A stretch of 64,000 nucleotides of DNA from Pseudonocardia kujensis (GTDB lineage Bacteria > Actinomycetota > Actinomycetes > Mycobacteriales > Pseudonocardiaceae), in the NCBI RefSeq assembly GCF_021283305.1, contig NZ_JAJSOK010000012.1:1-64000 (forward strand). The letters are read 5' to 3'. Below, one piece after another: positions 1-9,843 of this stretch; position 1 is the stretch's first letter, and each line of letters opens with the position of its first letter. The notes beneath the pieces were generated by a model. The model made no database searches. It was not told where the DNA came from and worked only from the letters and a program-made list of their open reading frames with translations. The position numbers and the translations under genes are program-made.

Positions 1-990
1 GGCCAGGTCGTCGAGCACGAGGCTCGCCCCGGTCGGGCCGAGCCCGAGGAACCAGACGCTGTCGTCGACCTGCTGGGCGTGGCCGGCCTGCACCGCGGGG
101 ATGCGGGACCACAGGTCGCCGTTGACCACGGCGTTCTCGCCGGTCGTCTCCGGGTCGCCGTAGCTGGAGTAGAAGATCCGGTCGCCCGCCGCCTGGTCGA
201 TCCGCTCCTCCGAGATCTCCGTGGCGAGCTCGTCGATGTCCTGCACCGGGGGCCGCGGGAGGCCGACGTCGTGCAGGATCACGCCGATGAACGACAGGTT
301 CCCGTAGAGCCGGAGCCGGCCGGGCATGAACCGGACCAGCGAGATCGTCGGCGGGTCGCCGGCCAGCGCGGCGCGCACCTCGTCGGCGCGGCCCTGGTAG
401 GCGTTGAGCAGGTCGACCGCCTTCTGCTCCTCGCCGAGGGCCGCCGCAGCCAGGCGCAGGTTCTCCTTCCACGGGAAGCCGGGCCGGATGCTCAGCACGG
501 TGGGCGCGATGGCCGCGAGCCGGTCGTAGAGCTGGTCGACGCGCAGCTGGCTGCCGAGGATCAGGTCCGGCTTCAGCGCCGCGACCGCCTCCAGGTTCAG
601 CGGGTCGAGCGTGCCGAGCCGGGCGGCGTCGCGCACCCTCGGCTCGAGGTACGACGGGACCTTGCCGTCGGGGCCGGCCAGGCCGACCGGCGTCACGCCG
701 AGGGCGAGGACGTCGTCGAGCTCCCCGGTGTCCAGGACGACCACCCGGGCCGGCCGGGCCTCGATCCGGGTGGTCCCGCGGGCGTGCGTGACGGTGCGGG
801 GGAACACGCCGGGGCCGACGTCGGCGCCCAGGGCCGCGGTGGCGGCGTCGGCGGTGGAGAACCGGGCGCCGCCGGTGGCGACGTCGACGTTGCCGGAGCT
901 CGTCGGCGACGGCGCGGGCGCGGCGCACGCCGCGACGAGCCCGAACAGGAGCAGGAGCAGCAGCGCGCGGCGCAGGGCGTAGCAGGACAT
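1..990 (-). CDS. Iron-siderophore ABC transporter substrate-binding lipoprotein (C-terminus cut by window edge)
   Basis: The visible 330 residues begin MSCYALRRALLLLL and run to a lipobox ending LVAAC near residue 23, so the protein is exported and lipid-anchored. The body reads as a class III (FepB/FhuD/BtuF-type) periplasmic binding fold. Its landmarks are a segment reading RVVVLDTGELDDVLALGV near residue 85, and LKPDLILGS and VDQLYDRLAAIAPTV in the first lobe. These proteins capture ferric siderophores and deliver them to a membrane permease, which must lie outside the window. The start is the ATG at 988-990. The gene diverges from the RpiR-like regulator, and an iron-box-like sequence lies in the shared promoter (1077-1095), which suggests DtxR/IdeR control. 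The siderophore cannot be named. Confidence 0.85.
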   Translation of the reverse strand, partial: MSCYALRRALLLLLLFGLVAACAAPAPSPTSSGNVDVATGGARFSTADAATAALGADVGPGVFPRTVTHARGTTRIEARPARVVVLDTGELDDVLALGVTPVGLAGPDGKVPSYLEPRVRDAARLGTLDPLNLEAVAALKPDLILGSQLRVDQLYDRLAAIAPTVLSIRPGFPWKENLRLAAAALGEEQKAVDLLNAYQGRADEVRAALAGDPPTISLVRFMPGRLRLYGNLSFIGVILHDVGLPRPPVQDIDELATEISEERIDQAAGDRIFYSSYGDPETTGENAVVNGDLWSRIPAVQAGHAQQVDDSVWFLGLGPTGASLVLDDLA

Positions 991-1076
991 GGGACCTCTC
1001 CGTGGTGCGGGGGAGGTGGTGGGTGGTGGGCTGGGCCCGTGCGCGTCGGTCCCGGCCGTCGTCAGTTCGTGAACAC

Positions 1077-1095
1077 TACAGTGAGCCTTGCCTAT
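1077..1095. promoter_or_regulatory. Iron-box-like operator (DtxR/IdeR type)
   Basis: The minus strand reads ATAGGCAAGGCTCACTGTA. It matches the actinobacterial iron box TTAGGTWAGSCTWACCTWA at roughly 13-14 of 19 positions, including the central AAGGCT core. It lies between the divergent siderophore-binding gene and the RpiR-like gene, where a repressor could control both. The match is by eye; no DtxR/IdeR gene is visible in the window. Confidence 0.6.
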
Positions 1096-1125
1096 GCTGA
1101 AGTGAGCACGACAGAAGGCGGTGCG

Positions 1126-1608
1126 ATGCCGGACTCGCTCGAGGCCCGGGTGCGGGCGGTGCGACTGACCGAGGCGGAGCAGCGCGTCGTCGACTACGTG
1201 CTTGCCCATCCGCGCCAGGCGATCCTGGCGACCGCCGGACAGATCGCGGCGGGCGCCGGCACCAGCGACGCGACGGTCGTGCGGACCGCCCGGGCGCTCG
1301 GCTTCGCGGGCCTACCGGAGCTGCGGCAGAGCCTCACCGACCGGGTCGTCGGCGCGACCGGGCCGGCGGCGCAGGTCCGGCGGGTGGCGGCGGACTCCTC
1401 GGCGGGGCTGCTCGAACGCGTCTTCGCCGAGGCCGCGGACCGCCTGGCGCGCACGGCCGCGGCGGTGGACGGGGCGGCGTTCGACGCGGCGGTGGCGCTG
1501 CTCGCCGGGGGGCCGGCAAGGCCGCCGCCGGCCGGGCAGCCGACGAGGCCACCGCTGGCCGGGCGGCCGACAACGCCGCCGCCGGCCGGGCCGCCGATCG
1601 AGCCGTAG
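1126..1608 (+). CDS. RpiR/MurR-family regulator truncated after its HTH domain
   Basis: The 160-residue product begins MPDSLEARVRAVRLTEAEQRVVDYV and has a complete RpiR-type N-terminal helix-turn-helix domain over about residues 1-77, including ATAGQIAAGAGTSDATVVRTARALGF. RpiR proteins normally continue into a sugar-phosphate-binding SIS domain and total about 280-300 residues. Here the frame enters the first SIS helix (AAFDAAVALLAGG) and then becomes three 9-residue proline-rich repeats (PxxPPxAGx) encoded by a 27-bp tandem repeat, followed by a stop. It is therefore a pseudogene or a stand-alone DNA-binding protein. It diverges from an iron-siderophore gene and converges on the LysR gene with only 10 bp between stops. 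Confidence 0.7.
   Translation: MPDSLEARVRAVRLTEAEQRVVDYVLAHPRQAILATAGQIAAGAGTSDATVVRTARALGFAGLPELRQSLTDRVVGATGPAAQVRRVAADSSAGLLERVFAEAADRLARTAAAVDGAAFDAAVALLAGGPARPPPAGQPTRPPLAGRPTTPPPAGPPIEP
1514..1594 (+). repeat. Three-copy 27-bp tandem repeat inside the RpiR-like gene
   Basis: Three consecutive imperfect copies of a 27-bp unit begin CCGGCAAGG, CCGACGAGG and CCGACAACG. Each continues with a shared proline-rich core ending GCCGGGCxG. The period is a multiple of three, so the frame stays open and encodes PARPPPAGQ, PTRPPLAGR and PTTPPPAGP. The repeat sits exactly where the SIS domain should begin, which suggests repeat expansion after a truncation or deletion. Confidence 0.7.
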
Positions 1609-1618
1609 ACCCGGCTGC

Positions 1619-2557
1619 TCACTCCTCCGGCCGGTGCAGCACCTGGACGTCGGCGGACAGCCCGCCCGTCGCGGCGACCGAGCCGATGTAGGTCAGCAGG
1701 GTGTCGATGAAGGCCTGGGCGGCGTGGGTCGGGGCGATGTCGGTGCGCCGGGCGAGGGCGACCGTGCGGTACAGCGGCGGCGTGAGCACCGTCCGGCGCA
1801 GCCGCGGGCGGCCCGCGAACACCAGGTCCGGCACCACGGCGACGCCGGTACCGGCCTCGACGAGCCGGAGAACGGCGTCCATCTCGCCCCCTTCGACGGC
1901 GAACTTGGGGGTGACGCCGGCGGCACGGTAGGCGTCGAGCGTGACCTCGCGCAGGTCGTAGCCCTGCCGCACCATGACCAACGAGCGCCGGGACAGCTCG
2001 GCGACCGTCATCGACCCGCGGGACGAGGGCGGCCGACCGGAGCGGGGCGAGGCGACGGACAGCCGTTCGCGCAGGAGGGGCAGGGTGTGCAGCGCCGGAT
2101 CGACACCGGAGGGCGGCACGATCACGAGGGCCACGTCCAGCGCGCCCCGCGCCAGGTCGCGCACCAGCGACTGCGAGCCGTTCTCGGCCAGCTCGAGGTG
2201 GATCTCCGGGTGCCGCTCGTGGAAGAGCCGCAGCACGTCGGCGAGCAGGCCGATGCACATCGAGGGCGTGGCGCCGACCCGCACGCGGCCCGTCCGCAAC
2301 CCGACGAGCTCGGCGACCGAGGTGCGCGCCAGGTCCATGTCGGCGAGCATCCGACGGGCCAGCGGGAGCACCGCCTCGCCCGCGGGGGTCAGCGTGACGA
2401 GCTTCCCGCGGTTGACCAGCGGCGCCCCCAGATCGTCCTCCAGCGCCCTGAGCTGGCGGGAGAGTGTGGGCTGGGCTACACCGACGACATCGGCCGCCCG
2501 AGTGAAGCTGCGCACGTCGGCGACCGCCACGAAGTACGCAAGCTGCTGAAGTGTCAC
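1619..2557 (-). CDS. LysR-family transcriptional regulator
   Basis: This is a full-length 312-residue LysR protein. The winged helix-turn-helix is at residues 1-62 (VTLQQLAYFVAVADVRSF, then QPTLSRQLRALEDDLG), followed by a linker helix and a two-lobed effector domain (GRVRVGATPSMCIGLLADVL). The GTG start lies directly downstream of a TACGCT-like -10 element, so the message is probably leaderless. It diverges from the sdhC operon across a 76-bp gap that contains an inverted repeat. LysR proteins often control the gene next door, so control of this succinate dehydrogenase operon is a reasonable inference. The effector is unknown. Confidence 0.85.
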   Translation of the reverse strand: MTLQQLAYFVAVADVRSFTRAADVVGVAQPTLSRQLRALEDDLGAPLVNRGKLVTLTPAGEAVLPLARRMLADMDLARTSVAELVGLRTGRVRVGATPSMCIGLLADVLRLFHERHPEIHLELAENGSQSLVRDLARGALDVALVIVPPSGVDPALHTLPLLRERLSVASPRSGRPPSSRGSMTVAELSRRSLVMVRQGYDLREVTLDAYRAAGVTPKFAVEGGEMDAVLRLVEAGTGVAVVPDLVFAGRPRLRRTVLTPPLYRTVALARRTDIAPTHAAQAFIDTLLTYIGSVAATGGLSADVQVLHRPEE

Positions 2558-2571
2558 GTGTATAGCGTACG

Positions 2572-2597
2572 TGCATAGATCATGCCGATCTCATGCA
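2572..2597. promoter_or_regulatory. Inverted repeat in the LysR-sdhC divergent promoter
   Basis: TGCAT and GATC on the left are mirrored by GATC and ATGCA on the right around an ATGCC centre, an imperfect dyad of about 26 bp. It lies between the LysR start and the sdhC start, the usual place for a LysR recognition and activation site. The assignment rests on position and symmetry only. Confidence 0.45.
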
Positions 2598-2633
2598 TTG
2601 GACGGCCCCCCTCCTGAGTAGTGCACTGGCCGC

Positions 2634-3374
2634 GTGGCGACACAGGTGTCTGACAGGGGCTCGGCGAAGGCCCCGGCAAGTTCCGCGGCGGCGCCCGCGC
2701 GGCCCAAGAGGCCGCGCATCCCCGCCGTCCTCCTCAAGTTCGTGATCGCGGTCAGCTCGGTCCTGCTGGTGCTGTACCTCGTCGTGCACATGCTCGGCAA
2801 CCTGCAGATCTTCTTCGGGCCCGAGAACATCGACGGCTACGCGGTCTGGATCCGGACGATCCTCGAGCCGTTGCTGGGCAACGAGGGCTTCGTCTGGGTG
2901 ATCCGGGTCGTCCTCACGGCGGCGGTCGTCGGGCACATCTGGGCCGCGACCGTGCTGGCGCTGCGGGCGAAGAGGGCGCGCCCCGTGAAGTACGCCGCCG
3001 GCAACAAGGTGAAGGGCAACTACACGACCCGCACCATGCGCTGGGGCGGCGTGATCGTGCTGCTGTTCATCATCTACCACATCCTCGACCTCACGACCGG
3101 GACGCTGAACCCCAACGGCGAGCACCTCGCGGTGTGGGACAACGTCCACGCGGACTTCGCCCCCGGCCGCTGGTACGTGACCATCTGGTACGTGATCGCG
3201 CTGCTGGCGATCTTCTTCCACCTGCGCCACGGGTTGTGGAGCGCCGTCCAGACCTTCGGTTGGAACAGCAACAAGCGCGAGCCGATCCTGAAGGCGATCG
3301 CCACGGGCTTCTCGGGCCTGCTGATCCTGGGCTTCCTGATCGTCCCGATCTCCGTCACCTTCGGATGGATCTGA
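2634..3374 (+). CDS. sdhC: Succinate dehydrogenase cytochrome b subunit (b558 family)
   Basis: This 246-residue membrane protein has five predicted transmembrane helices after a basic, Ala/Pro-rich N-terminus. Histidines that could bind heme are H52 ([13 protein letters not shown]), [17 protein letters not shown] and [10 protein letters not shown]. This is the one-subunit, probably diheme, anchor of type B succinate dehydrogenases as in Bacillus and many actinomycetes. It passes electrons from SdhB to menaquinone at the cytoplasmic membrane. The GTG start opens a tight operon: the stop lies one base before the sdhA ATG. Expression may depend on the divergent LysR regulator. Confidence 0.92.
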   Translation: MATQVSDRGSAKAPASSAAAPARPKRPRIPAVLLKFVIAVSSVLLVLYLVVHMLGNLQIFFGPENIDGYAVWIRTILEPLLGNEGFVWVIRVVLTAAVVGHIWAATVLALRAKRARPVKYAAGNKVKGNYTTRTMRWGGVIVLLFIIYHILDLTTGTLNPNGEHLAVWDNVHADFAPGRWYVTIWYVIALLAIFFHLRHGLWSAVQTFGWNSNKREPILKAIATGFSGLLILGFLIVPISVTFGWI

Positions 3375-3375
3375 T

Positions 3376-5315
<1,940 letters not shown>

Positions 5316-5319
<4 letters not shown>

Positions 5320-6074
5320 AGGTCAACCTGCGTGTCTGGCGGCAGCGCGACGCCGTCGACAAGGGCCGCATGGTCTCCTACGTCGTCGAGGACGCGAGCG
5401 AGGACATGTCGTTCCTCGAGCTGCTCGACGTGCTGAACGAGAAGCTGATCCTCTCGGGCGACGAGCCCGTCGCGTTCGACCACGACTGCCGCGAGGGCAT
5501 CTGCGGCTCGTGCAGCATGGTCGTCGACGGGCACCCGCACGGGCCGGAGAAGGCCACCACGGTCTGCCAGCTGCACATGCGGAAGTTCAGCGACGGCGCC
5601 ACCATCACCGTCGAGCCCTTCCGCGCCGGCGCGTTCCCGGTGATCAAGGACCTGGTCGTCGACCGGGGCGCCTTCGACAAGATCATCCAGGCCGGCGGCT
5701 ACATCTCCGCCAACACCGGCTCGGCCCCGGAGGCGCACTCCACCCCGGTGCCGAAGTCCAACGCCGACCGCTCGTTCGCCGCGGCGAACTGCATCGGCTG
5801 CGGCGCCTGCGTGGCGGCCTGCCCGAACGGCTCGGCCTCGCTGTTCCTCGGCGCCAAGCTGACCCACCTCGGCGAGATGCCGCAGGGCCAGCCGGAGCGC
5901 TGGGAGCGCGTGGTCAACATGGTCGAGACGCACGACGACGCCGGCTTCGGCGGCTGCACCAACACCGGTGCCTGCGCCACGGCCTGCCCGAAGGAGATCC
6001 CGCTCGACGTGATCTCCCAGCTGAACCACGACTACCTCAAGGCGACGGTCGGCGGGCGGCGCAAGAAGGCCTGA
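5316..6074 (+). CDS. sdhB: Succinate dehydrogenase iron-sulfur subunit (first copy)
   Basis: The 252-residue electron-transfer subunit has a plant-type ferredoxin [2Fe-2S] motif ([13 protein letters not shown]). It also has two cysteine groups in the C-terminal half, [13 protein letters not shown] and [16 protein letters not shown], for the [4Fe-4S] and [3Fe-4S] clusters. It carries electrons from the SdhA flavin to the SdhC hemes. The GTG start overlaps the sdhA stop. A hairpin terminator follows at 6110-6142. Confidence 0.95.
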
Positions 6075-6109
6075 CACCCGCCCCGGAGCGGTTGGACAAC
6101 TCCACACGC

Positions 6110-6142
6110 CGAGCCCGATTCCCCTGGTGGGGGTCGGGCTCG
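6110..6142 (+). terminator. Hairpin terminator after the first sdh operon
   Basis: CGAGCCCGA pairs with TCGGGCTCG (9 bp), with an inner CCCC/GGGG extension around a TGGT loop. It lies 36 bases after the sdhB stop and separates the two succinate dehydrogenase operons. It has no U-tract, as is common in high-GC actinomycetes. Confidence 0.75.
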
Positions 6143-6297
6143 TCGTGCTGCGTGACGAACCCGACACGGACTGTGACGTCCGTCTCGGCTACCCATTTGT
6201 TCCCGACCTGACACCCCTCTGCTGTGACCTACGTCGTACGCTCCGCGTGATCCGCACTACAGGCAATGACGCCGGAGAAGACGGGGACTACGACGAC

Positions 6298-7110
6298 GTG
6301 TCATCCACCACTGACATCGCCGATCAGCGGGCCGCTGGCCGGGCCCGGATCGCGGCACGGACGCTCCGCACGGACCGCTGGTGGCTCCCACCGTTGCTCA
6401 ACCTGGTGGGGCTCGGCGCGTGGGTCATCTACGCGACCGTCCGGGCCTTCATGCAGGCGTGGTACTTCGTGCCGGAGTACAACTACCTGACGCCGTTCTA
6501 CTCACCGTGCGTGTCGTACGGGTGCGTGGAGCAGGCGGCGCACTTCGGCCGCTTCGTGCCGGACGTGCCGTGGCTGCCGTTCGCGCTGGTCTCGCTGCCG
6601 TTCCTGCTGCTGTTCCGGCTGACCTGCTACTACTACCGCAAGGCCTACTACCGGGCCTTCTGGGGCAGCCCGCCGGCCTGCGCCGTGGCCGAGCCGCACG
6701 GCAAGTACACCGGCGAGACCCGCTTCCCGCTGATCCTGCAGAACCTGCACCGCTACTTCTTCTACATCGCGGCGATCATCTCGATCATCAACACCTACGA
6801 CGCGATCCGGGCGTTCGTCAAGGCCGACGGCAGCTTCGGGCTGGGCCTGGGCAACATCATCCTGGTCGCGAACGTGGTGCTGCTCTGGGCCTACACGGTG
6901 TCGTGCCACTCGTGCCGCAGCATCGTCGGCGGCCGGCTCAACCATTTCTCCCGGCACCCGTTGCGCTACAAGGCCTGGACCTTCGTCACCAGGCTCAACG
7001 GCAAGCACATGCAGCTGGCGTGGACCACGCTGGCCAGCCTCGCGATCACGGACGCCTACATCATGTGCGTCTCCGCGGGCTGGATTCCCGACCTGCGGAT
7101 CGTGGGGTGA
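6298..7110 (+). CDS. Membrane anchor of an Sdh1-type succinate dehydrogenase, Cys/His-rich
   Basis: From the GTG at 6298 the product is 270 residues with about five membrane segments. It matches the anchor encoded first in the mycobacterial Sdh1 operon (Rv0249c-Rv0248c-Rv0247c order). Notable residues are C71 and C76 (YSPCVSYGC), C128 and H134, H151, and C203-H204-x-C206 (VSCHSCRSIVGG). Structural work on Mycobacterium smegmatis Sdh1 reported a membrane-embedded Rieske-type Fe-S cluster in this class, and these Cys/His residues are plausible ligands. It passes electrons to menaquinone. An earlier in-frame GTG at 6247 is an alternative start. The stop is five bases before the flavoprotein ATG. 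Confidence 0.88.
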   Translation: MSSTTDIADQRAAGRARIAARTLRTDRWWLPPLLNLVGLGAWVIYATVRAFMQAWYFVPEYNYLTPFYSPCVSYGCVEQAAHFGRFVPDVPWLPFALVSLPFLLLFRLTCYYYRKAYYRAFWGSPPACAVAEPHGKYTGETRFPLILQNLHRYFFYIAAIISIINTYDAIRAFVKADGSFGLGLGNIILVANVVLLWAYTVSCHSCRSIVGGRLNHFSRHPLRYKAWTFVTRLNGKHMQLAWTTLASLAITDAYIMCVSAGWIPDLRIVG

Positions 7111-7115
7111 ACCGG

Positions 7116-9065
7116 ATGACCGACCAGACCGACCGGACCGTCGAGCAGCACAGCTACGACGTCGTCGTCATCGGGGCCGGGGGCGCGGGCCTGCGCGCGG
7201 CGATCGAGGCGAGACTCCAGGGCAAGCGGGTCGCGATCATCTCGAAGTCGCTGTTCGGCAAGGCGCACACCGTGATGGCCGAGGGCGGGTGCGCGGCCGC
7301 GATGGGCAACGCGAACCCGAACGACAACTGGCAGGTCCACTACCGCGACACCATGCGCGGCGGGAAGTTCCTCAACAACTGGCGGATGGCCGAGCTGCAC
7401 GCCAAGGAGGCGCCGGACCGCGTCTGGGAGCTCGAGACCTACGGCGCGCTGTTCGACCGCACCAAGGACGGCAAGATCAGCCAGCGCAACTTCGGCGGGC
7501 ACACCTACCCGCGGCTGGCGCACGTCGGCGACCGGACCGGCCTGGAGCTGATCCGCACGCTGCAGCAGAAGATCGTGTCCCTGCAGCAGGACGACCACAA
7601 GGTCACCGGCGACTACCAGGCGAACCTGCGGGTCTTCCACGAGTGCACGATCACCGAGCTGTTCACCACGAGCTCGGGTCCGGGTGCCCCCGAGGAGGAC
7701 CGTCGGATCGCGGGCTGCTTCGGCTACTTCCGCAACGACGGCCGCTTCGTGCGGTTCGACGCGCCGGCGATCGTGATGGCGACGGGCGGGGTCGGCAAGA
7801 GCTACCAGGTCACGTCGAACTCCTGGGAGTACACCGGCGACGGGCACGCCCTGGCCCTGCGCGCCGGCGCGACGCTGATCAACATGGAGTTCCTGCAGTT
7901 CCACCCGACGGGCATGGTCTGGCCGCCGTCGGTCAAGGGCATCCTCGTCACCGAGTCGGTCCGCGGCGACGGCGGCGTGCTCCGGAACTCCGAGGGCAAG
8001 CGGTTCATGTTCGACTACATCCCGGACGTGTTCAAGGAGCAGTACGCCACCTCCGAGGAGGAGGGCGACCGCTGGTACACCGATCCGGACAACAACCGCC
8101 GCCCGCCGGAGCTGCTCCCGCGCGACGAGGTCGCCCGGGCGATCAACTCCGAGGTGAAGGCCGGGCGGGGGAGCCCGCACGGCGGGGTGTTCCTGGACAT
8201 CGCCTCGCGGCTCAAGCCCGAGGAGATCCTCAAGCGGCTGCCGTCGATGCACCACCAGTTCAAGGAGCTGGCCGACGTCGACATCACCAAGGAGCCGATG
8301 GAGGTCGGCCCGACCTGCCACTACGTGATGGGCGGGATCGAGGTCGACCCGGACAGCGGGATGAGCTCGGTGCCGGGCCTGTTCGCGGCCGGGGAGTGCT
8401 CGGGCGGCATGCACGGGTCGAACCGGCTGGGCGGCAACTCGCTGTCCGACCTGCTCGTCTTCGGGCGACGGTGCGGGCTGGGCGCGGCGGAGTACGTCGA
8501 CACCCTGGGCGCGCCGCCGCAGGTCGCGTCCGGCGACGTCGAGGCGGCGATCGAGCGGGCCCTGCTGCCCTTCTCCAGCGCCACCGACGGCGGGGAGAAC
8601 CCGTTCGTCGTGCAGCTGGAGCTGCAGAAGACCATGCACGAGCTCGTCGGGATCATCCGCAAGGCCGACGAGATGGAGATGGCGCTCAAGAAGCTCGAGG
8701 ACATCGCGGCCCGCACCCGCACCGTCAGCGTGGAGGGCCACCGGGAGTTCAACCCGGGCTGGCACCTCGCCCTGGACCTGCGGAACATGCTGCTGGTCTC
8801 GCTGTGCGTGGGGAAGGCGGCGCTCGAGCGGCAGGAGAGCCGCGGCGGGCACACCCGGGACGACTTCCCGGTGATGGACTCCGACTGGCGGCACGTCCTG
8901 CTGGTCTGCCGGGGGCTCGGCGAGGACGACGTGGAGCTGACCCGCAAGGAGCAGGTACCCATGCGGCCGGAGCTGTTCGACCTCTTCGAGCTCGACGAAC
9001 TGAAGAAGTACTACACCGGCGAGGAGCTCGGCGGCCACCGGGCCGGCCAGGGGGAGACCGCATGA
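7116..9065 (+). CDS. sdhA: Succinate dehydrogenase flavoprotein subunit (second, Sdh1-like copy)
   Basis: The 649-residue flavoprotein begins MTDQTDRTVEQHSYDVVVIG and has the dinucleotide motif GAGGAGLRAA. The covalent FAD histidine is H51 in GKAHTVMAEGGCAAAMG, and QFHPTGMVWP and RLGGNSLSDLLVFGRR mark the active-site and capping regions. It is clearly diverged from the first sdhA and is closer to the mycobacterial Sdh1 form. It lies in anchor-A-B order, five bases after the anchor and overlapping sdhB by ATGA. It catalyses succinate to fumarate in a second, separately controlled complex II. Confidence 0.95.
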   Translation: MTDQTDRTVEQHSYDVVVIGAGGAGLRAAIEARLQGKRVAIISKSLFGKAHTVMAEGGCAAAMGNANPNDNWQVHYRDTMRGGKFLNNWRMAELHAKEAPDRVWELETYGALFDRTKDGKISQRNFGGHTYPRLAHVGDRTGLELIRTLQQKIVSLQQDDHKVTGDYQANLRVFHECTITELFTTSSGPGAPEEDRRIAGCFGYFRNDGRFVRFDAPAIVMATGGVGKSYQVTSNSWEYTGDGHALALRAGATLINMEFLQFHPTGMVWPPSVKGILVTESVRGDGGVLRNSEGKRFMFDYIPDVFKEQYATSEEEGDRWYTDPDNNRRPPELLPRDEVARAINSEVKAGRGSPHGGVFLDIASRLKPEEILKRLPSMHHQFKELADVDITKEPMEVGPTCHYVMGGIEVDPDSGMSSVPGLFAAGECSGGMHGSNRLGGNSLSDLLVFGRRCGLGAAEYVDTLGAPPQVASGDVEAAIERALLPFSSATDGGENPFVVQLELQKTMHELVGIIRKADEMEMALKKLEDIAARTRTVSVEGHREFNPGWHLALDLRNMLLVSLCVGKAALERQESRGGHTRDDFPVMDSDWRHVLLVCRGLGEDDVELTRKEQVPMRPELFDLFELDELKKYYTGEELGGHRAGQGETA

Positions 9066-9808
9066 GCCACTGGCACCACTTCAGGGTCTGGCGGGGCGAC
9101 GCCGACGGCGGCGAGCTCGTCGACTACCCGGTGGAGGTCAACGAGGGCGAGGTCGTCCTCGACATCATCCACCGGCTGCAGCAGACCGAGGCGGGCGATC
9201 TCGCCGTGCGGTGGAACTGCAAGGCGGGCAAGTGCGGCTCGTGTTCGGCGGAGATCAACGGCCGGCCGCGGCTGATGTGCATGACGCGCATGTCGACCTT
9301 CGCCGACGACGAGGTCGTCACCGTGACGCCGCTGCGCACGTTCCCGGTGATCCGGGACCTGGTCACGGACGTCGAGTACAACTACGTCAAGGCCCGCGAG
9401 GTGCCCGCCTTCGCCCCGCCGGCCGGCGTGGCGCCCGGCGAGTACCGGATGCAGCAGGTCGACGTGGAGCGGAGCCAGGAGTTCCGCAAGTGCATCGAGT
9501 GCTACCTGTGCCAGAACACCTGCCACGCGGTGCGCGACCACGAGGAGAACAAGGCGGCCTTCTCCGGGCCGCGCTACCTCATGCGGATCGCCGAGCTGGA
9601 CATGCACCCGCTCGACGCCGCCGACCGCCGCGACCTCGCGCAGGAGGAGCACGGCCTCGGCTACTGCAACATCACCAAGTGCTGCACCGAGGTCTGCCCC
9701 GAGCACATCAAGATCACCGACAACGCGATCATCCCGCTGAAGGAGCGGGTGGTGGACCGCAAGTACGACCCGGTGGTCTGGCTGGGCAACAAGCTGTTCC
9801 GCCGCTGA
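9062..9808 (+). CDS. sdhB: Succinate dehydrogenase iron-sulfur subunit (second, Sdh1-like copy)
   Basis: The 248-residue ferredoxin-like subunit has a [2Fe-2S] loop (NCKAGKCGSCSAEING), then CIECYLCQNTCHAVRDHE and CNITKCCTEVCPEHIKIT for the [4Fe-4S] and [3Fe-4S] clusters. It connects the second flavoprotein to its Cys/His-rich anchor. The start overlaps the sdhA stop (ATGA), so the operon is coupled. A strong hairpin follows at 9816-9843, shared with the convergent chitosanase gene. Confidence 0.94.
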   Translation: MSHWHHFRVWRGDADGGELVDYPVEVNEGEVVLDIIHRLQQTEAGDLAVRWNCKAGKCGSCSAEINGRPRLMCMTRMSTFADDEVVTVTPLRTFPVIRDLVTDVEYNYVKAREVPAFAPPAGVAPGEYRMQQVDVERSQEFRKCIECYLCQNTCHAVRDHEENKAAFSGPRYLMRIAELDMHPLDAADRRDLAQEEHGLGYCNITKCCTEVCPEHIKITDNAIIPLKERVVDRKYDPVVWLGNKLFRR

Positions 9809-9815
9809 CCGTCCC

Positions 9816-9843
9816 GTGGGCCGGCGGCTCCCCGCCGGCTCAC
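9816..9843. terminator. Bidirectional hairpin terminator between sdhB and the chitosanase gene
   Basis: GTGGGCCGGCGG pairs with CCGCCGGCTCAC around a CTCC loop, a 12-bp stem with one G-T pair. It lies seven bases after the sdhB stop and overlaps the stop codon of the convergent chitosanase gene, so it can serve both strands. Confidence 0.75.
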
